64,000 bases of DNA from Gemmatimonadota bacterium (lineage in GTDB: Bacteria; Latescibacterota; UBA2968; GCA-2709665): assembly GCA_028877215.1 (NCBI GenBank), contig JAPPFJ010000008.1:124001-188000 (forward strand), in the 5' to 3' direction. Shown here in pieces: positions 25,816 to 34,084 of this stretch (its first letter is position 1; the number at the start of each line of letters is the position of its first letter). A program made the translations under genes and the position numbers. The notes under the pieces are model-generated. The model was given only the letters and a program-made list of their open reading frames with translations, ran no database searches and had not been told where the DNA came from.

Positions 25816-27861
25816 ATGCCTCCGCAAACGAAAAAGACCGAACCCGAAGAACCGACTGATCCCTTTTCGGAACTGACGTGGGACGATCTGGAGGAATGGG
25901 CCGGCAGTCGCATCGTCGCGCGGGGCCGGTCCTATCAGAGAAGAGGGGCCGTTCGGGATCTACAGCGTGGCGATGACGGCGCGTTGGTCGCCTGGGTTGC
26001 GGGCAGTCGTCTGTACGCCGCAAGGGTGAGCATCGAGGGAGGCAAGGACCTGATATGCGAATGTACCTGCCCCTACTGGACGACGTGCAAACACGCGGTG
26101 GCCGTGGTCGTGGAATATCTCGAGATGACAAAAAAGGGGACCGCCGTCGGCCGGGTTGAGGCGGACGATCCGCGCCTTGAGGAGTTGGACGCAATCACGG
26201 AAGACGACGACGAACCGCTGGAATTCAACGTTGAGGAGGACTTGGAAGAGGAGCCACTGGAATTCGACGTGGAAGAGGAGGATTTGGAAGACGAGCCCGT
26301 CGAGCCACTTTCCGAAAGCGTCGGGAGCGGGAAATCCCGGGATTCTTCCTTGCGCGCATACCTGCAAGAGCATAGCACGTCCGAGCTTGTAGAGCTGCTG
26401 CTGGAACTCGCCGAAACCCACGACGAAGTGCGCCAATCGCTCGAAAACCGCCGCAGTCTGACCTCTGGTGAGACCCGTAGAGTTCTGAAGAGCATCCGCT
26501 CCGAGATCGCAACCCTGGAAGAACCCGCATGGGAGAGCCGTCATTACGGGTACGAGGTGCGCAATACGGATAGTCTCAAGGCGATGCTTCAGGCGCTGGT
26601 GGCGTCCGGAGAGTCTGACGCAGCCGTGCGACTGGGACCGGAACTTCTGGCCGCGGGCACACAGGCGCTGGAGTACGAGCACGAGGCAGAGTCAAGCGAA
26701 GCGATCGGCGCCTGCCTCGACGTTCTTTTTCAGGCCCTGGATAGAACGTCCATGTCGCCGGCGGACCGGATCGAATGGGTCCTGGACATGGCCCTGGCGG
26801 ACGAGTACGAGCTTTGCAGCGATGGATTCGAAAACCTCTGGAATAAAGACTATGTGAAGAGCGATTGGTCTGAGGTGTGCGACCGATTGACGCAGCGTCT
26901 CGACGGGCGTGAACAACCTCCCCCAGATGATGAGCTTTCACGTGACTACGGACGGGACCTGATCGCCGACTGGCTCATTCTTGCCCTGGAAAAGGCCGAC
27001 AGGCGGAAAGAGATCGTCCCACTGTGCAAGCGCGAAGCCCCCATCACCTCCAGTTACAATCGCCTGGTGGACCGTCTGATGGCCGAGCGGGCGTGGGAAG
27101 AAGCGCGGCACTGGTGCAGACAGGGGATCGAGGCGATTCCCGACGGGTTTGCAGACCTTCACGCCGCTCTTCGAGAGCAACTGCAGACAATCAATCGGCG
27201 CACGGGCAATCCACTCGCCGGGCTGGCCATACAGGCGGAAGAGTTTTTCGACAGACCCAGCTCGAAGAGTTTCCAAGCACTGTGCAATGCCGCCCGCGAA
27301 CAGGGCGCTGGCGAGGGCGTCGAGGCGTGGGTGCGGCATTATCTGCAAACCGGCCGGCGACCTCGCAGCGGCAGGAGGCGCAAGAGCGATCCGGAGATCG
27401 GCTGGCCCCTGCCGGCCCCGGAAGTCGAAATGCCTGCGGCCCGCGGGGAAAACGAGGCGCCGATGGTCGACGTGTTGATGCGATTGGCCATTGCCGAGAA
27501 GAAGCCGAACGAGGTTGTAAAGTGGTACGACCACGACAGGCGGACCAAAGCTGAGCACTGGCAGCGCGACGCCTCCCTCGACGACGACGTGGCCGACGCC
27601 ATCGCGTCCACGCATCCCGACCGGGCGGTGTCGATCTGGAAGGAATTGGCGGAAAACGAGATCGCCCTGGTAAAGCCGAGGGCGTACCAGGATGCGGTTC
27701 CGTTTCTGCGCAAAGTCAGAGATGTACTCATCAGGTCAGGTCGCGAGGGGGAGTGGCAAGAGTACCTGGCCTCGTTGAGACAACAGAACAGGCGCAGGCC
27801 CCGGTGTATGGAGGAACTGGATCGGTTGGAGGGCGGCCGCCGGCGCATAATCGACGGCTGA
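25816..27861 (+). CDS. SWIM zinc-finger protein with acidic repeats and helical repeat domain
   Basis: A 681-aa protein. An N-terminal SWIM zinc finger reads C83-T-C85 then C91-K-H93 (CTCPYWTTCKH). It is followed at about 130-175 by an acidic tandem stretch with three variants of EPLEFNVEEDLEEE. From about 185 the chain is alpha-helical and TPR-like (ELLLELAETHDEVRQSL, WEEARHWCRQGIEAIPDG and others) to the end. SWIM domains bind DNA or protein in SWI2/SNF2 ATPases, MuDR transposases and bacterial relatives, often beside a helicase gene; none is present here. The start at ATG 25816 follows a TTGACA-containing AT-rich stretch. Function unknown. Confidence 0.75.
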   Translation: MPPQTKKTEPEEPTDPFSELTWDDLEEWAGSRIVARGRSYQRRGAVRDLQRGDDGALVAWVAGSRLYAARVSIEGGKDLICECTCPYWTTCKHAVAVVVEYLEMTKKGTAVGRVEADDPRLEELDAITEDDDEPLEFNVEEDLEEEPLEFDVEEEDLEDEPVEPLSESVGSGKSRDSSLRAYLQEHSTSELVELLLELAETHDEVRQSLENRRSLTSGETRRVLKSIRSEIATLEEPAWESRHYGYEVRNTDSLKAMLQALVASGESDAAVRLGPELLAAGTQALEYEHEAESSEAIGACLDVLFQALDRTSMSPADRIEWVLDMALADEYELCSDGFENLWNKDYVKSDWSEVCDRLTQRLDGREQPPPDDELSRDYGRDLIADWLILALEKADRRKEIVPLCKREAPITSSYNRLVDRLMAERAWEEARHWCRQGIEAIPDGFADLHAALREQLQTINRRTGNPLAGLAIQAEEFFDRPSSKSFQALCNAAREQGAGEGVEAWVRHYLQTGRRPRSGRRRKSDPEIGWPLPAPEVEMPAARGENEAPMVDVLMRLAIAEKKPNEVVKWYDHDRRTKAEHWQRDASLDDDVADAIASTHPDRAVSIWKELAENEIALVKPRAYQDAVPFLRKVRDVLIRSGREGEWQEYLASLRQQNRRRPRCMEELDRLEGGRRRIIDG

Positions 27862-27944
27862 GCGACGTCCGAACCTGAACAGCGAGCCAGTTTCGCCGAA
27901 TGTACAGCTATCACAAACTCACACCTGTAATATTACCTGACCCC

Positions 27945-29501
27945 ATGAACGTCAAGGACCGTCTGCTCCTGTCTGGCCGCAACCTCCTCGGCAGTCTGTC
28001 GCGTGACGACGGCTACCTGCCGTACTGGCACATGGCCGTCGACGGCGATCTGCGCGCCATGTACCAGTTCCGGCCGTACTGCACCGGCCACAACGTGGGA
28101 CGCTGGTGGAACGCAATGCTGCGGCTCGAGCGCGCCGCCGGCTTCGAGATCCCCGTGGAGATCGAAGCGGCGATGCTGGAAAACAGCCGGCGCCTGTCCG
28201 ACAACGCCAGCGGCATCTTCCTCGAGGACGTCGATCCCTGCGACCCCGCGACCTGGTACATCCACTCCTACCGCGAGACCATGCTGTCCTTCGGACTGCT
28301 TGTCGAATGCCGGGGCAGCAACCGCGCCGCCGCGTGGGGCCGCCGGGCGATCGAGGGTATGAGCCGCGCCAGCCGGGACCTGATGGAGTGGAAGTTCTCG
28401 TTCGACGGCGGACCTGTGCGGTCAAAGCACGGAAACAGCGCCGCCCCGGCCTACACCCACGGCCGCGCCATCGAGGGCCTGCTCTGTTTTCACGCGGCCA
28501 CGGGCGAGCCCGCCGCTTTCAAGGAAGCGGAGCGCCTGGCCGATTTCCACTTCCGATTCCTGCTGAACCAGGACGGCAGCCTCGCCGGGGGCTGCGGCCA
28601 TCACACCCACTCATATCTCAACACCCTCCGCGGCCTGCTGAAGCTGGCCGTGCTCCAGGGATCGCGCGAACGCCAGGAGCTGATCTACAAGACCTACCGT
28701 GAGGCCGTTTCCGGGATGATCACCCGCTCGGGGTTCGTCACCCACGACATCGGCGACCACTACGGCGGCGACATCGCGTCGGCCGGGGATATCGCCCACA
28801 TCGCCCTGTTGCTGTGGGACCTGTTCGCCGACCCCGGACTGCTCGACGATGCCGAGCGCATCGCGCGGGCCCGGCTGTTCCCGGCGCAGGTGCGGGAACC
28901 GGTTCCGATCCGGCCTGCCGAAGTAGCCGGCGCCCGCGACTGCTACCGCGACCTCCCCATCCGTTTCGTGGGCGCCATCGGCGGTTCGGTAGGCCACGTC
29001 AGCGGCCAGACCTGCGTCACCGATTTCACCGCCTCTGCCCTGCACAGCCTTATTGAGCTCTGGACCCGGACCGTCGACGTCGAGGGAGAGGTCGTCCGCG
29101 TCAACTTCCACTTCGACTACGACCTGCCGGAGCTGAGCGTGAGGGCGGAGCGCGGCGAAAACGGGGCCCGGGTCACCGTGGTCAACCGAACCGGAAAGGA
29201 GCTTCGCCTGCGTTATCCGGGGTGGGCGGACGAGGGGACGTGCTCGGTGACCGTCGACGGGCGGCCTGTCGAGGCAACGGTGCAGAACGGGTTCGTGGTG
29301 GTGGCGCAGGGTGAGGGGGCGTCGACCAGCGAGCTGCGCTTCGCCCTTCCCGAGTACGAGGAGGACGAACTGTCGCGGGACGCGTCTGCCGAAGAAGACA
29401 CGGTAGTGGCCTTTCGCTGGCGGGGCGACGAGATCGCTGACGTCAGCAGCGGCGGGCCCTATATGGAGCCGCATCCGGCATTGTGCCGGTCGCTGTTGTA
29501 G
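27945..29501 (+). CDS. Glycoside-hydrolase-like alpha/alpha-barrel protein
   Basis: A 518-aa protein, counted from the ATG at 27945; an ATG at 27900 in the same frame is the alternative and neither has a ribosome site. The first 380 residues look like an (alpha/alpha)6 toroid (YWHMAVDGDLRAMYQF, HTHSYLNTLRGLLKLAVLQG, GDIAHIALLLWDLFADPG). The last 120 form a beta-sandwich (VNRTGKELRLRYPGWAD). This recalls GH127/beta-L-arabinofuranosidase-like and related unsaturated-glucuronyl hydrolase-type proteins, but I cannot place the catalytic residues. Codon use is more strongly C-ending than in the neighbours, a possible sign of acquisition. Confidence 0.6.
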   Translation: MNVKDRLLLSGRNLLGSLSRDDGYLPYWHMAVDGDLRAMYQFRPYCTGHNVGRWWNAMLRLERAAGFEIPVEIEAAMLENSRRLSDNASGIFLEDVDPCDPATWYIHSYRETMLSFGLLVECRGSNRAAAWGRRAIEGMSRASRDLMEWKFSFDGGPVRSKHGNSAAPAYTHGRAIEGLLCFHAATGEPAAFKEAERLADFHFRFLLNQDGSLAGGCGHHTHSYLNTLRGLLKLAVLQGSRERQELIYKTYREAVSGMITRSGFVTHDIGDHYGGDIASAGDIAHIALLLWDLFADPGLLDDAERIARARLFPAQVREPVPIRPAEVAGARDCYRDLPIRFVGAIGGSVGHVSGQTCVTDFTASALHSLIELWTRTVDVEGEVVRVNFHFDYDLPELSVRAERGENGARVTVVNRTGKELRLRYPGWADEGTCSVTVDGRPVEATVQNGFVVVAQGEGASTSELRFALPEYEEDELSRDASAEEDTVVAFRWRGDEIADVSSGGPYMEPHPALCRSLL

Positions 29502-29633
29502 AGAGGTCGCCGGCGCATTGTGGACGGAAAAAGGTCCAATAATTGAGTCGCTCTGCAGGCATGGCCGGATAGAGTGACAGGCTTTCAGGTCGACAAATCG
29601 AATTCGCAAAAACAGGGTCAACGGAGGTCATCC

Positions 29634-30422
29634 ATGGATATGAATCTGAAGGGTAAAATCGCGCTTGTGACGGGCGGGAATCGCGGGATCGGTCTCGCAA
29701 CGGCGAAGGGCCTGGCGAAGGAGGGGTGTGACGTTGCGATCTGCGCCCGGCGGGAGGAGACGCTTGCGCAGGCGGCTGGAGAGATCGAAGCGCTCGGCGT
29801 CCGTGTCGCCGCCATACAGGCGGATGTGCAGAATCCGGATGACGCGGTCCGGTTTGTGGCGGAATCCGCCGCACGCCTTGGCGGGATCGATATTCTCATC
29901 AATAACGTGGGCGGCCGATCCGGCGACAGGTTGATGGATTCGACGGACGAGGATTGGGTGGAGACCTTCGACAAGAATGTGTTCCACGGCGTTCGGTTGA
30001 CCCGGCTGGTGGTCCCGCATATGCGGGCCCGCGGCGGGGGGGCCATCGTGTTTATTTCCTCCATCTCCGGATGGATTCCGCAATTGAGCGGCGCGGTGCA
30101 GTACGGCGCGTCAAAGGCCGCCCAGATCTTCATGGCCGAACCGATGGCGCTTGAGCTGGTGCACGACCGCATCCGGGTGAACGTGGTATCGCCGGGATCG
30201 ATTATTTTCGAGGGCGGCGGTTGGGCCGGGCTTCGTGATGAAAAGCCGGAGGTATTTGCCGCATACGAGCAGAACGGTTTCCCGATGGGGGGCCTGGGTA
30301 CGCCCGAAGACGTTGCGGACGTCGTCGTGTTTCTGGCTTCGGACCGGTCCCGCTGGGTGAACGGCGAAAACATCCGCGCAGACGGACTCGAGCAGCCTGT
30401 TCCGGCGGTGCGTCCGTGGTGA
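29634..30422 (+). CDS. Short-chain dehydrogenase/reductase (SDR)
   Basis: A 262-aa classical SDR. It has the cofactor motif TGGNRGIG at 14-21, the NNVGG segment, the catalytic serine in FISSISGW, and YGASK as the Tyr-x-x-x-Lys pair. PGSI begins the substrate loop. An acidic or basic residue after strand 2 (CARREE) suggests NADP(H). The start is the ATG at 29634 with GGAGG six bases upstream. Close relatives are annotated as 3-oxoacyl-ACP reductase or glucose dehydrogenase; the substrate is unknown. It overlaps or abuts the downstream endonuclease III gene. Confidence 0.9.
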   Translation: MDMNLKGKIALVTGGNRGIGLATAKGLAKEGCDVAICARREETLAQAAGEIEALGVRVAAIQADVQNPDDAVRFVAESAARLGGIDILINNVGGRSGDRLMDSTDEDWVETFDKNVFHGVRLTRLVVPHMRARGGGAIVFISSISGWIPQLSGAVQYGASKAAQIFMAEPMALELVHDRIRVNVVSPGSIIFEGGGWAGLRDEKPEVFAAYEQNGFPMGGLGTPEDVADVVVFLASDRSRWVNGENIRADGLEQPVPAVRPW

Positions 30423-30448
30423 GCGCAGGCCAAACGAGGAATCCGGGG

Positions 30449-31108
30449 ATGATGGGGCCTGACGAAAATCAGGACGCGCGGCGGTCGCGGACCCGCACGA
30501 TCATAAAGAAGCTGAAGCGTGACTATCCCGACGCCGAGTGTTCGCTTACGTACGAAAACCCGCTCCAACTCCTGATTGCGACGATGCTCTCAGCGCAATG
30601 TACGGACGAACGGGTCAATATGGTGACGCCGGTTCTCTTCGAGCGCTATCCCACGGCCGTGGACTATGCCGACGCTCCGTTGGATGAACTGGAGGGCCTG
30701 ATCCGTTCGACGGGGTTCTTTCGCAACAAGGCACGCAACATCCAGGGCTGCTGCCAGGCGCTTGTGGACAACCACGGCGGAGAGGTGCCGCGATCCATGG
30801 ATGAACTGGTGGCGCTGGACGGCGTTGGAAGAAAGACCGCCAACGTCGTTCTGGGCAATGCGTTCGGGATTGCCGAAGGCGTTGTGGTGGATACGCATGT
30901 TCGCCGGATTTCCAATCGCCTGGGCCTGACCCGTAGGCAGGACCCGGTCAAAATCGAACAGGACCTGATCGGTCTCGTGCCGAAAAGGGATTGGGTGGAC
31001 CTGCCGCATCTGTTCATCCATCATGGGCGCGCGATATGCAGCGCCAGGGCGCCTGACTGCGATGCGTGCGGCGTGGGCGCGTTGTGCCCGTCGCACGGAC
31101 GCGCATGA
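30449..31108 (+). CDS. nth: Endonuclease III (DNA glycosylase/AP lyase)
   Basis: A 219-aa HhH-GPD base-excision-repair enzyme removing oxidised pyrimidines. The HhH motif LDGVGRKTAN carries the catalytic lysine (K129) and VDTHVRR the catalytic aspartate (D148). A [4Fe-4S] loop is formed by C197-x6-C204-x2-C207-x5-C213. The start at ATG 30449 has a CGAGG 10 bases upstream; a GTG at 30416 would overlap the SDR gene by 7 bp. Assignment is secure. A second, atypical HhH-GPD glycosylase lies 2.3 kb downstream. Confidence 0.95.
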   Translation: MMGPDENQDARRSRTRTIIKKLKRDYPDAECSLTYENPLQLLIATMLSAQCTDERVNMVTPVLFERYPTAVDYADAPLDELEGLIRSTGFFRNKARNIQGCCQALVDNHGGEVPRSMDELVALDGVGRKTANVVLGNAFGIAEGVVVDTHVRRISNRLGLTRRQDPVKIEQDLIGLVPKRDWVDLPHLFIHHGRAICSARAPDCDACGVGALCPSHGRA

Positions 31109-31222
31109 TAAATTTCACCATTTGAGATCACGGGTTCGCGCATCACGCTTCGACCGCTCGGGATCGCCCTGTCGACATTTTCGCGGGTCGCGTTTTACTG
31201 AAAAATTTCTGAAATTTGGGGC
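31109..31222. other. Intergenic spacer upstream of the dksA-like promoter
   Basis: AT-rich stretch after nth with short inverted runs (AAAAATTTCTGAAATTT at about 31201-31217). No gene is seen; it may hold upstream promoter sequence. Confidence 0.35.
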
Positions 31223-31251
31223 TTGACTTTCAGTACGTGTAAGGATAAATT
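31223..31251 (+). promoter_or_regulatory. Sigma70-type promoter of the DksA/TraR-like gene
   Basis: TTGACT (31223-31228) and TAAATT (31246-31251) are 17 bp apart. They would give a leader of about 170 nt before the start codon at 31431. Confidence 0.65.
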
Positions 31252-31430
31252 TTCGTCCGAAAAATTCGACCTGGAACGGTTTGAATCCGGGATCCGGTCC
31301 GGTCCAATTGAGAGACGTCGTGTGGTTTTGCGGGCATTTTCGGGAGAAAGATACAGACATCGTTAACTCGTGTCGGTATTGGATGTAGATTCCGGAAATC
31401 GGGTATGGCGCCGGGGAGATGGAAGGCGAT

Positions 31431-31865
31431 ATGGCAGAAAAACTGACTCCTGAAAAGCTGGCGTTTTACAGGCAGCTCCTGGTGGATCGAAAGAGAGATC
31501 TGCTGAAGCAGACCAGCCTTGAAGATGCCGATATCAACGAGCTGAGAAGAGACCGCTCGGCGGATCCTTTCGATATGGCCGGCAACGCCACGTCTCTTGA
31601 GTTGATGGCGACGCTGGGCAATAACGAGAGGCGGGAACTCGGGGAGATCGACCACGCGCTCGGCAAGATCGAAAGCGGCACGTACGGTATCTGCGAGGTG
31701 TCCGGGGAACTGATTGGCGAGATGCGTCTGGAAGCCATTCCCACTGCGCGGTATACCATGCAGGTGCAGCAGGAACGGGAACGGAATCCTCAGATTGTCG
31801 ACCGCCCGAGGCGGCGCGTGATCTCGGCGGAAGACCTGCCCATGAGCGGCGACGAGGATTCCTGA
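31431..31865 (+). CDS. DksA/TraR-family protein with degenerate zinc finger
   Basis: A 144-aa RNA-polymerase secondary-channel-type protein: an N-terminal coiled coil (EKLAFYRQLLVDRKRDLLKQ ... NNERRELGEIDHALGKIESG) then the globular TYGICEVSGELIGEMRLEAIPTARY motif. DksA-family fingers normally use four ligands; here only one cysteine (C88) remains, with serine, glutamate and threonine at the other places, as in the zinc-independent branch. The start at ATG 31431 has GGAAGG at a proper distance; an ATG at 31419 is less well placed. It has its own promoter with a long leader and a strong terminator, so it is monocistronic. Confidence 0.88.
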   Translation: MAEKLTPEKLAFYRQLLVDRKRDLLKQTSLEDADINELRRDRSADPFDMAGNATSLELMATLGNNERRELGEIDHALGKIESGTYGICEVSGELIGEMRLEAIPTARYTMQVQQERERNPQIVDRPRRRVISAEDLPMSGDEDS

Positions 31866-31887
31866 CGCGGAGCGAGTTGGGAGCAGG

Positions 31888-31920
31888 AAAGGCGACTCCT
31901 GAGGGAGTCGCCTTTCCTAT
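31888..31920 (+). terminator. Bidirectional Rho-independent terminator
   Basis: AAAGGCGACTCC (31888-31899) pairs perfectly with GGAGTCGCCTTT (31904-31915) around TGAG. U-rich sequence follows on the plus strand, and the symmetric A/T ends may also stop the convergent aldolase transcript. Confidence 0.85.
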
Positions 31921-31979
31921 TTTCCGATAAACCGGGATGCTCCACGCCTGCGCCCGGAGCATCCCGCAAGCCGTGGCAT

Positions 31980-32741
31980 TCAACCCCTCACTGCGTCGAC
32001 CATGCTGCGGCAGCCGTGCAGGTAGATGCCCGTATCAACCGACAGGGCGATGTAACGCACGCCGGCGTCGATCCAGCGATTGGCTGCTTCGGGGCTGTCC
32101 GCAAAGGTGCCCACGGTGAGGCCGGCCTTATTGATCTCAACGGTGGCCTCACGCATCCGGTCCACCACCCTGGGATCGCTCACCTGGCCCGGGATGCCGA
32201 GGGACTGGGATAGGTCGTACGGACCCAGGAAGACGACGTCCAGGCCGGGCACGGCGATGATGGCATCCAGGTTTTCCAGGCCCTCCACCCCTTCCACGTG
32301 GATGAGGACCATGGATTCCCGGTTGAGCCGCTCGAAGATCTGCCCGCCTTCCGCGAAGTACCGGGCCGCGCGGGTGTAGGGCGAGACACCCCGCATCCCC
32401 AGCGGCGCGTACTTTGCCGCCTCGACGAGGGTCTCGGCGTCGGAGCGTGTGCGTATCTGCGGTACCTGGACGCCCTCCGGGCCGATGTCCAGCGCCCGGA
32501 GCACCTGGGGCGGGTCGTTTTCCCTGACGCGCACAATCGGGGAAATACCCGCGCCCTTTGCCACGCGGCAGAGGTTCTCGGTGGTCTCGATATCCAGCGG
32601 ACCGTGTTCGGTATCCAGGACAACGAAGTCAAACCCCGCGTACGCGGCGATCTCGATGAGCGCGCCGGACGCGAGATTGACGAACGGACCCAGGACGACC
32701 TCACCGGCCTTCAGTTTGGTTTTCAGGCTGGTTTCAGACAT
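31980..32741 (-). CDS. HpcH/HpaI-family aldolase (2-keto-3-deoxy sugar acid type)
   Basis: A 253-aa class II pyruvate aldolase. The catalytic histidine is H46 in LDTEHGPLD. RVREND gives the conserved arginine that polarises pyruvate. The metal ligands are E150 (IHVEGVEG) and D176 (LGPYDLS). Relatives split 4-hydroxy-2-oxo-heptanedioate, 2-keto-3-deoxy-rhamnonate or similar acids to pyruvate and an aldehyde. This fits as the step after an enolase-superfamily dehydratase, several of which are encoded in this window, though not in this operon. The preferred substrate is not determinable. Confidence 0.92.
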   Translation of the reverse strand: MSETSLKTKLKAGEVVLGPFVNLASGALIEIAAYAGFDFVVLDTEHGPLDIETTENLCRVAKGAGISPIVRVRENDPPQVLRALDIGPEGVQVPQIRTRSDAETLVEAAKYAPLGMRGVSPYTRAARYFAEGGQIFERLNRESMVLIHVEGVEGLENLDAIIAVPGLDVVFLGPYDLSQSLGIPGQVSDPRVVDRMREATVEINKAGLTVGTFADSPEAANRWIDAGVRYIALSVDTGIYLHGCRSMVDAVRG

Positions 32742-32844
32742 GGTGAATCTCCACGACAGGGGTCGGATCTATGGAGCGGTTTAATCGTTCAATATATGCC
32801 GTGGCCGAAAACGTGTAAAGCGGAAAGCCCCGGCGCCGGACCGC

Positions 32845-32873
32845 TTGACATTCGAATGCCGCATCCGTATATA
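32845..32873 (+). promoter_or_regulatory. Near-consensus sigma70 promoter of an orphan small gene
   Basis: TTGACA (32845-32850), a 17-bp spacer, then TATATA (32868-32873). It is the strongest promoter match in the window. It reads away from the aldolase gene into a 42-codon frame. Confidence 0.75.
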
Positions 32874-32908
32874 TGTGATATAAGATCAGCAACGGGGAGG
32901 AGGTTGGA

Positions 32909-33037
32909 ATGAACACCGATTTGCGGGAATTCGCGTTGCGCCTTAAAGTTATCGAAATCCTGAAGCGGTACACCTGGGTACGACATCAGTTGAGGGTCAT
33001 TCAGTTGTGGAAGAAGCTCTACATCCACCCGAATTGA
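32909..33037 (+). CDS. Orphan 42-aa basic small protein
   Basis: An ATG at 32909, preceded by GGGGAGGAGG (a very strong ribosome site), opens a 42-codon frame. The product is basic and probably one or two amphipathic helices (LREFALRLKVIEILKRY, then RVIQLWKKLYIHPN). A near-consensus promoter lies about 36 bp upstream and a stable terminator begins 25 bp after the stop, so it is a complete one-gene transcription unit. No hydrophobic membrane span is long enough for certainty. I know no family for it; a regulatory RNA with a short frame is the alternative. Confidence 0.6.
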   Translation: MNTDLREFALRLKVIEILKRYTWVRHQLRVIQLWKKLYIHPN

Positions 33038-33061
33038 CGCGTGCTGACTGGCTGCTTAAGA

Positions 33062-33094
33062 GGCGCTCGGGCGGGGACGGTCCGGGCGCCTTTC
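33062..33094 (+). terminator. Rho-independent terminator of the 42-aa gene
   Basis: GGCGCTCGGGC (33062-33072) pairs with GTCCGGGCGCC (33080-33090), with two G-U pairs, around a 7-nt loop. TTTCTGTTGT follows. Confidence 0.75.
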
Positions 33095-33169
33095 TGTTGT
33101 CCGGAACAATCTCTGAGGGACTTCCGAAAGACGCCAGGTCCCAACACGGGCACATCCCATGGTAATGAT

Positions 33170-33366
33170 TAGCCTCAATGCGAAAAAAACAGCAATGCGG
33201 CGACGCGATAAAACCCTCCGAATCGGGGCGCTATCGACGTAAAGAAGGACGTTTTTTCCCTTCACGTCCGGTGACTTGGTTTATCCTGGTAATCCGCCTT
33301 TTAATCGCCTATTTTAACAATCACATATTCGAATTAACGTCCCCGAAGACTTACGAATCAAGGTTA
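33170..33366 (+). repeat. 197-bp dispersed repeat, copy B
   Basis: The copy begins TAGCCTCAATGCG and ends CGAATCAAGGTTA, which are imperfect inverted repeats of each other (9 of 13 positions). TTA lies at both borders. It abuts the start region of the next gene, where its terminal AAGGTTAGG could act as a ribosome site. Confidence 0.88.
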
Positions 33367-33370
33367 GGTC

Positions 33371-34084
33371 TTGATCGACATCCGTCGATTCGTTAGATTT
33401 CCGCCCGATATGCCCTCCGGACAGAACAGGATTCGCGCGGTCTTCGACCGGTTGATGGATGCTTTCGGACCCCAGGGATGGTGGCCGGCTGAAACTCCGT
33501 TCGAAACGATGGTTGGGGCCATATTGACACAGAATACGGCCTGGACGAACGTGGAACGGGCGATGGGAGCGCTGACAGCCGCGGGGGCCCTTGAAGCCCG
33601 TACGATGCTGGAAATGCCCGACGCCGAATTGGAAACCCTCATCCGTTCCGCGGGCACCTTCCGCGTAAAGGCCAGGCGGCTGAAGGCATTCCTGGCGTAC
33701 TACGTTGTCAGGTACGATGCGGACGTTTCACGGATGAGGGATGTCCCGACCGGGCGTCTGCGCAAGGAACTGCTGTCGGTAAACGGAATCGGACCCGAAA
33801 CCGCGGACTGCATCCTGCTGTATGCGCTCGAAAGGCCGAGTTTCGTGGTGGATGCATATACGCGGCGGGTCTTCGGGCGTCTGGGACTGCTGGACGCGAG
33901 ACTCGATTATCACGACATGCAGCGCAGGTTTCAGGCCGCGCTGCCGGCGAACGCGGCGGTCTATAACGAGTATCACGCCTTGATCGTAGCGCTGGGCAAG
34001 CGCGTCTGCCTGCCCGCGCCAAGGTGCGGAGCGTGCGTGCTGAACACGGTATGCGAGACAGGAGGACAGGATGACCCGGTTTGA
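33371..34084 (+). CDS. HhH-GPD DNA glycosylase (endonuclease III-related, lyase lysine absent)
   Basis: A 237-aa protein of the endonuclease III superfamily. The HhH motif is VNGIGPETADC, where the Nth catalytic lysine is replaced by glutamate. The general aspartate is kept (VDAYTRR, D161). Four cysteines in CLPAPRCGACVLNTVC suit a [4Fe-4S] loop. It is therefore expected to be a monofunctional glycosylase, perhaps for alkylated bases. The start may be TTG 33371, right after repeat copy B, or ATG 33410, which matches family length better. It overlaps the next gene by 14 bp and begins a plus-strand operon with a TIM barrel, dusB and larB. Confidence 0.87.
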   Translation: MIDIRRFVRFPPDMPSGQNRIRAVFDRLMDAFGPQGWWPAETPFETMVGAILTQNTAWTNVERAMGALTAAGALEARTMLEMPDAELETLIRSAGTFRVKARRLKAFLAYYVVRYDADVSRMRDVPTGRLRKELLSVNGIGPETADCILLYALERPSFVVDAYTRRVFGRLGLLDARLDYHDMQRRFQAALPANAAVYNEYHALIVALGKRVCLPAPRCGACVLNTVCETGGQDDPV

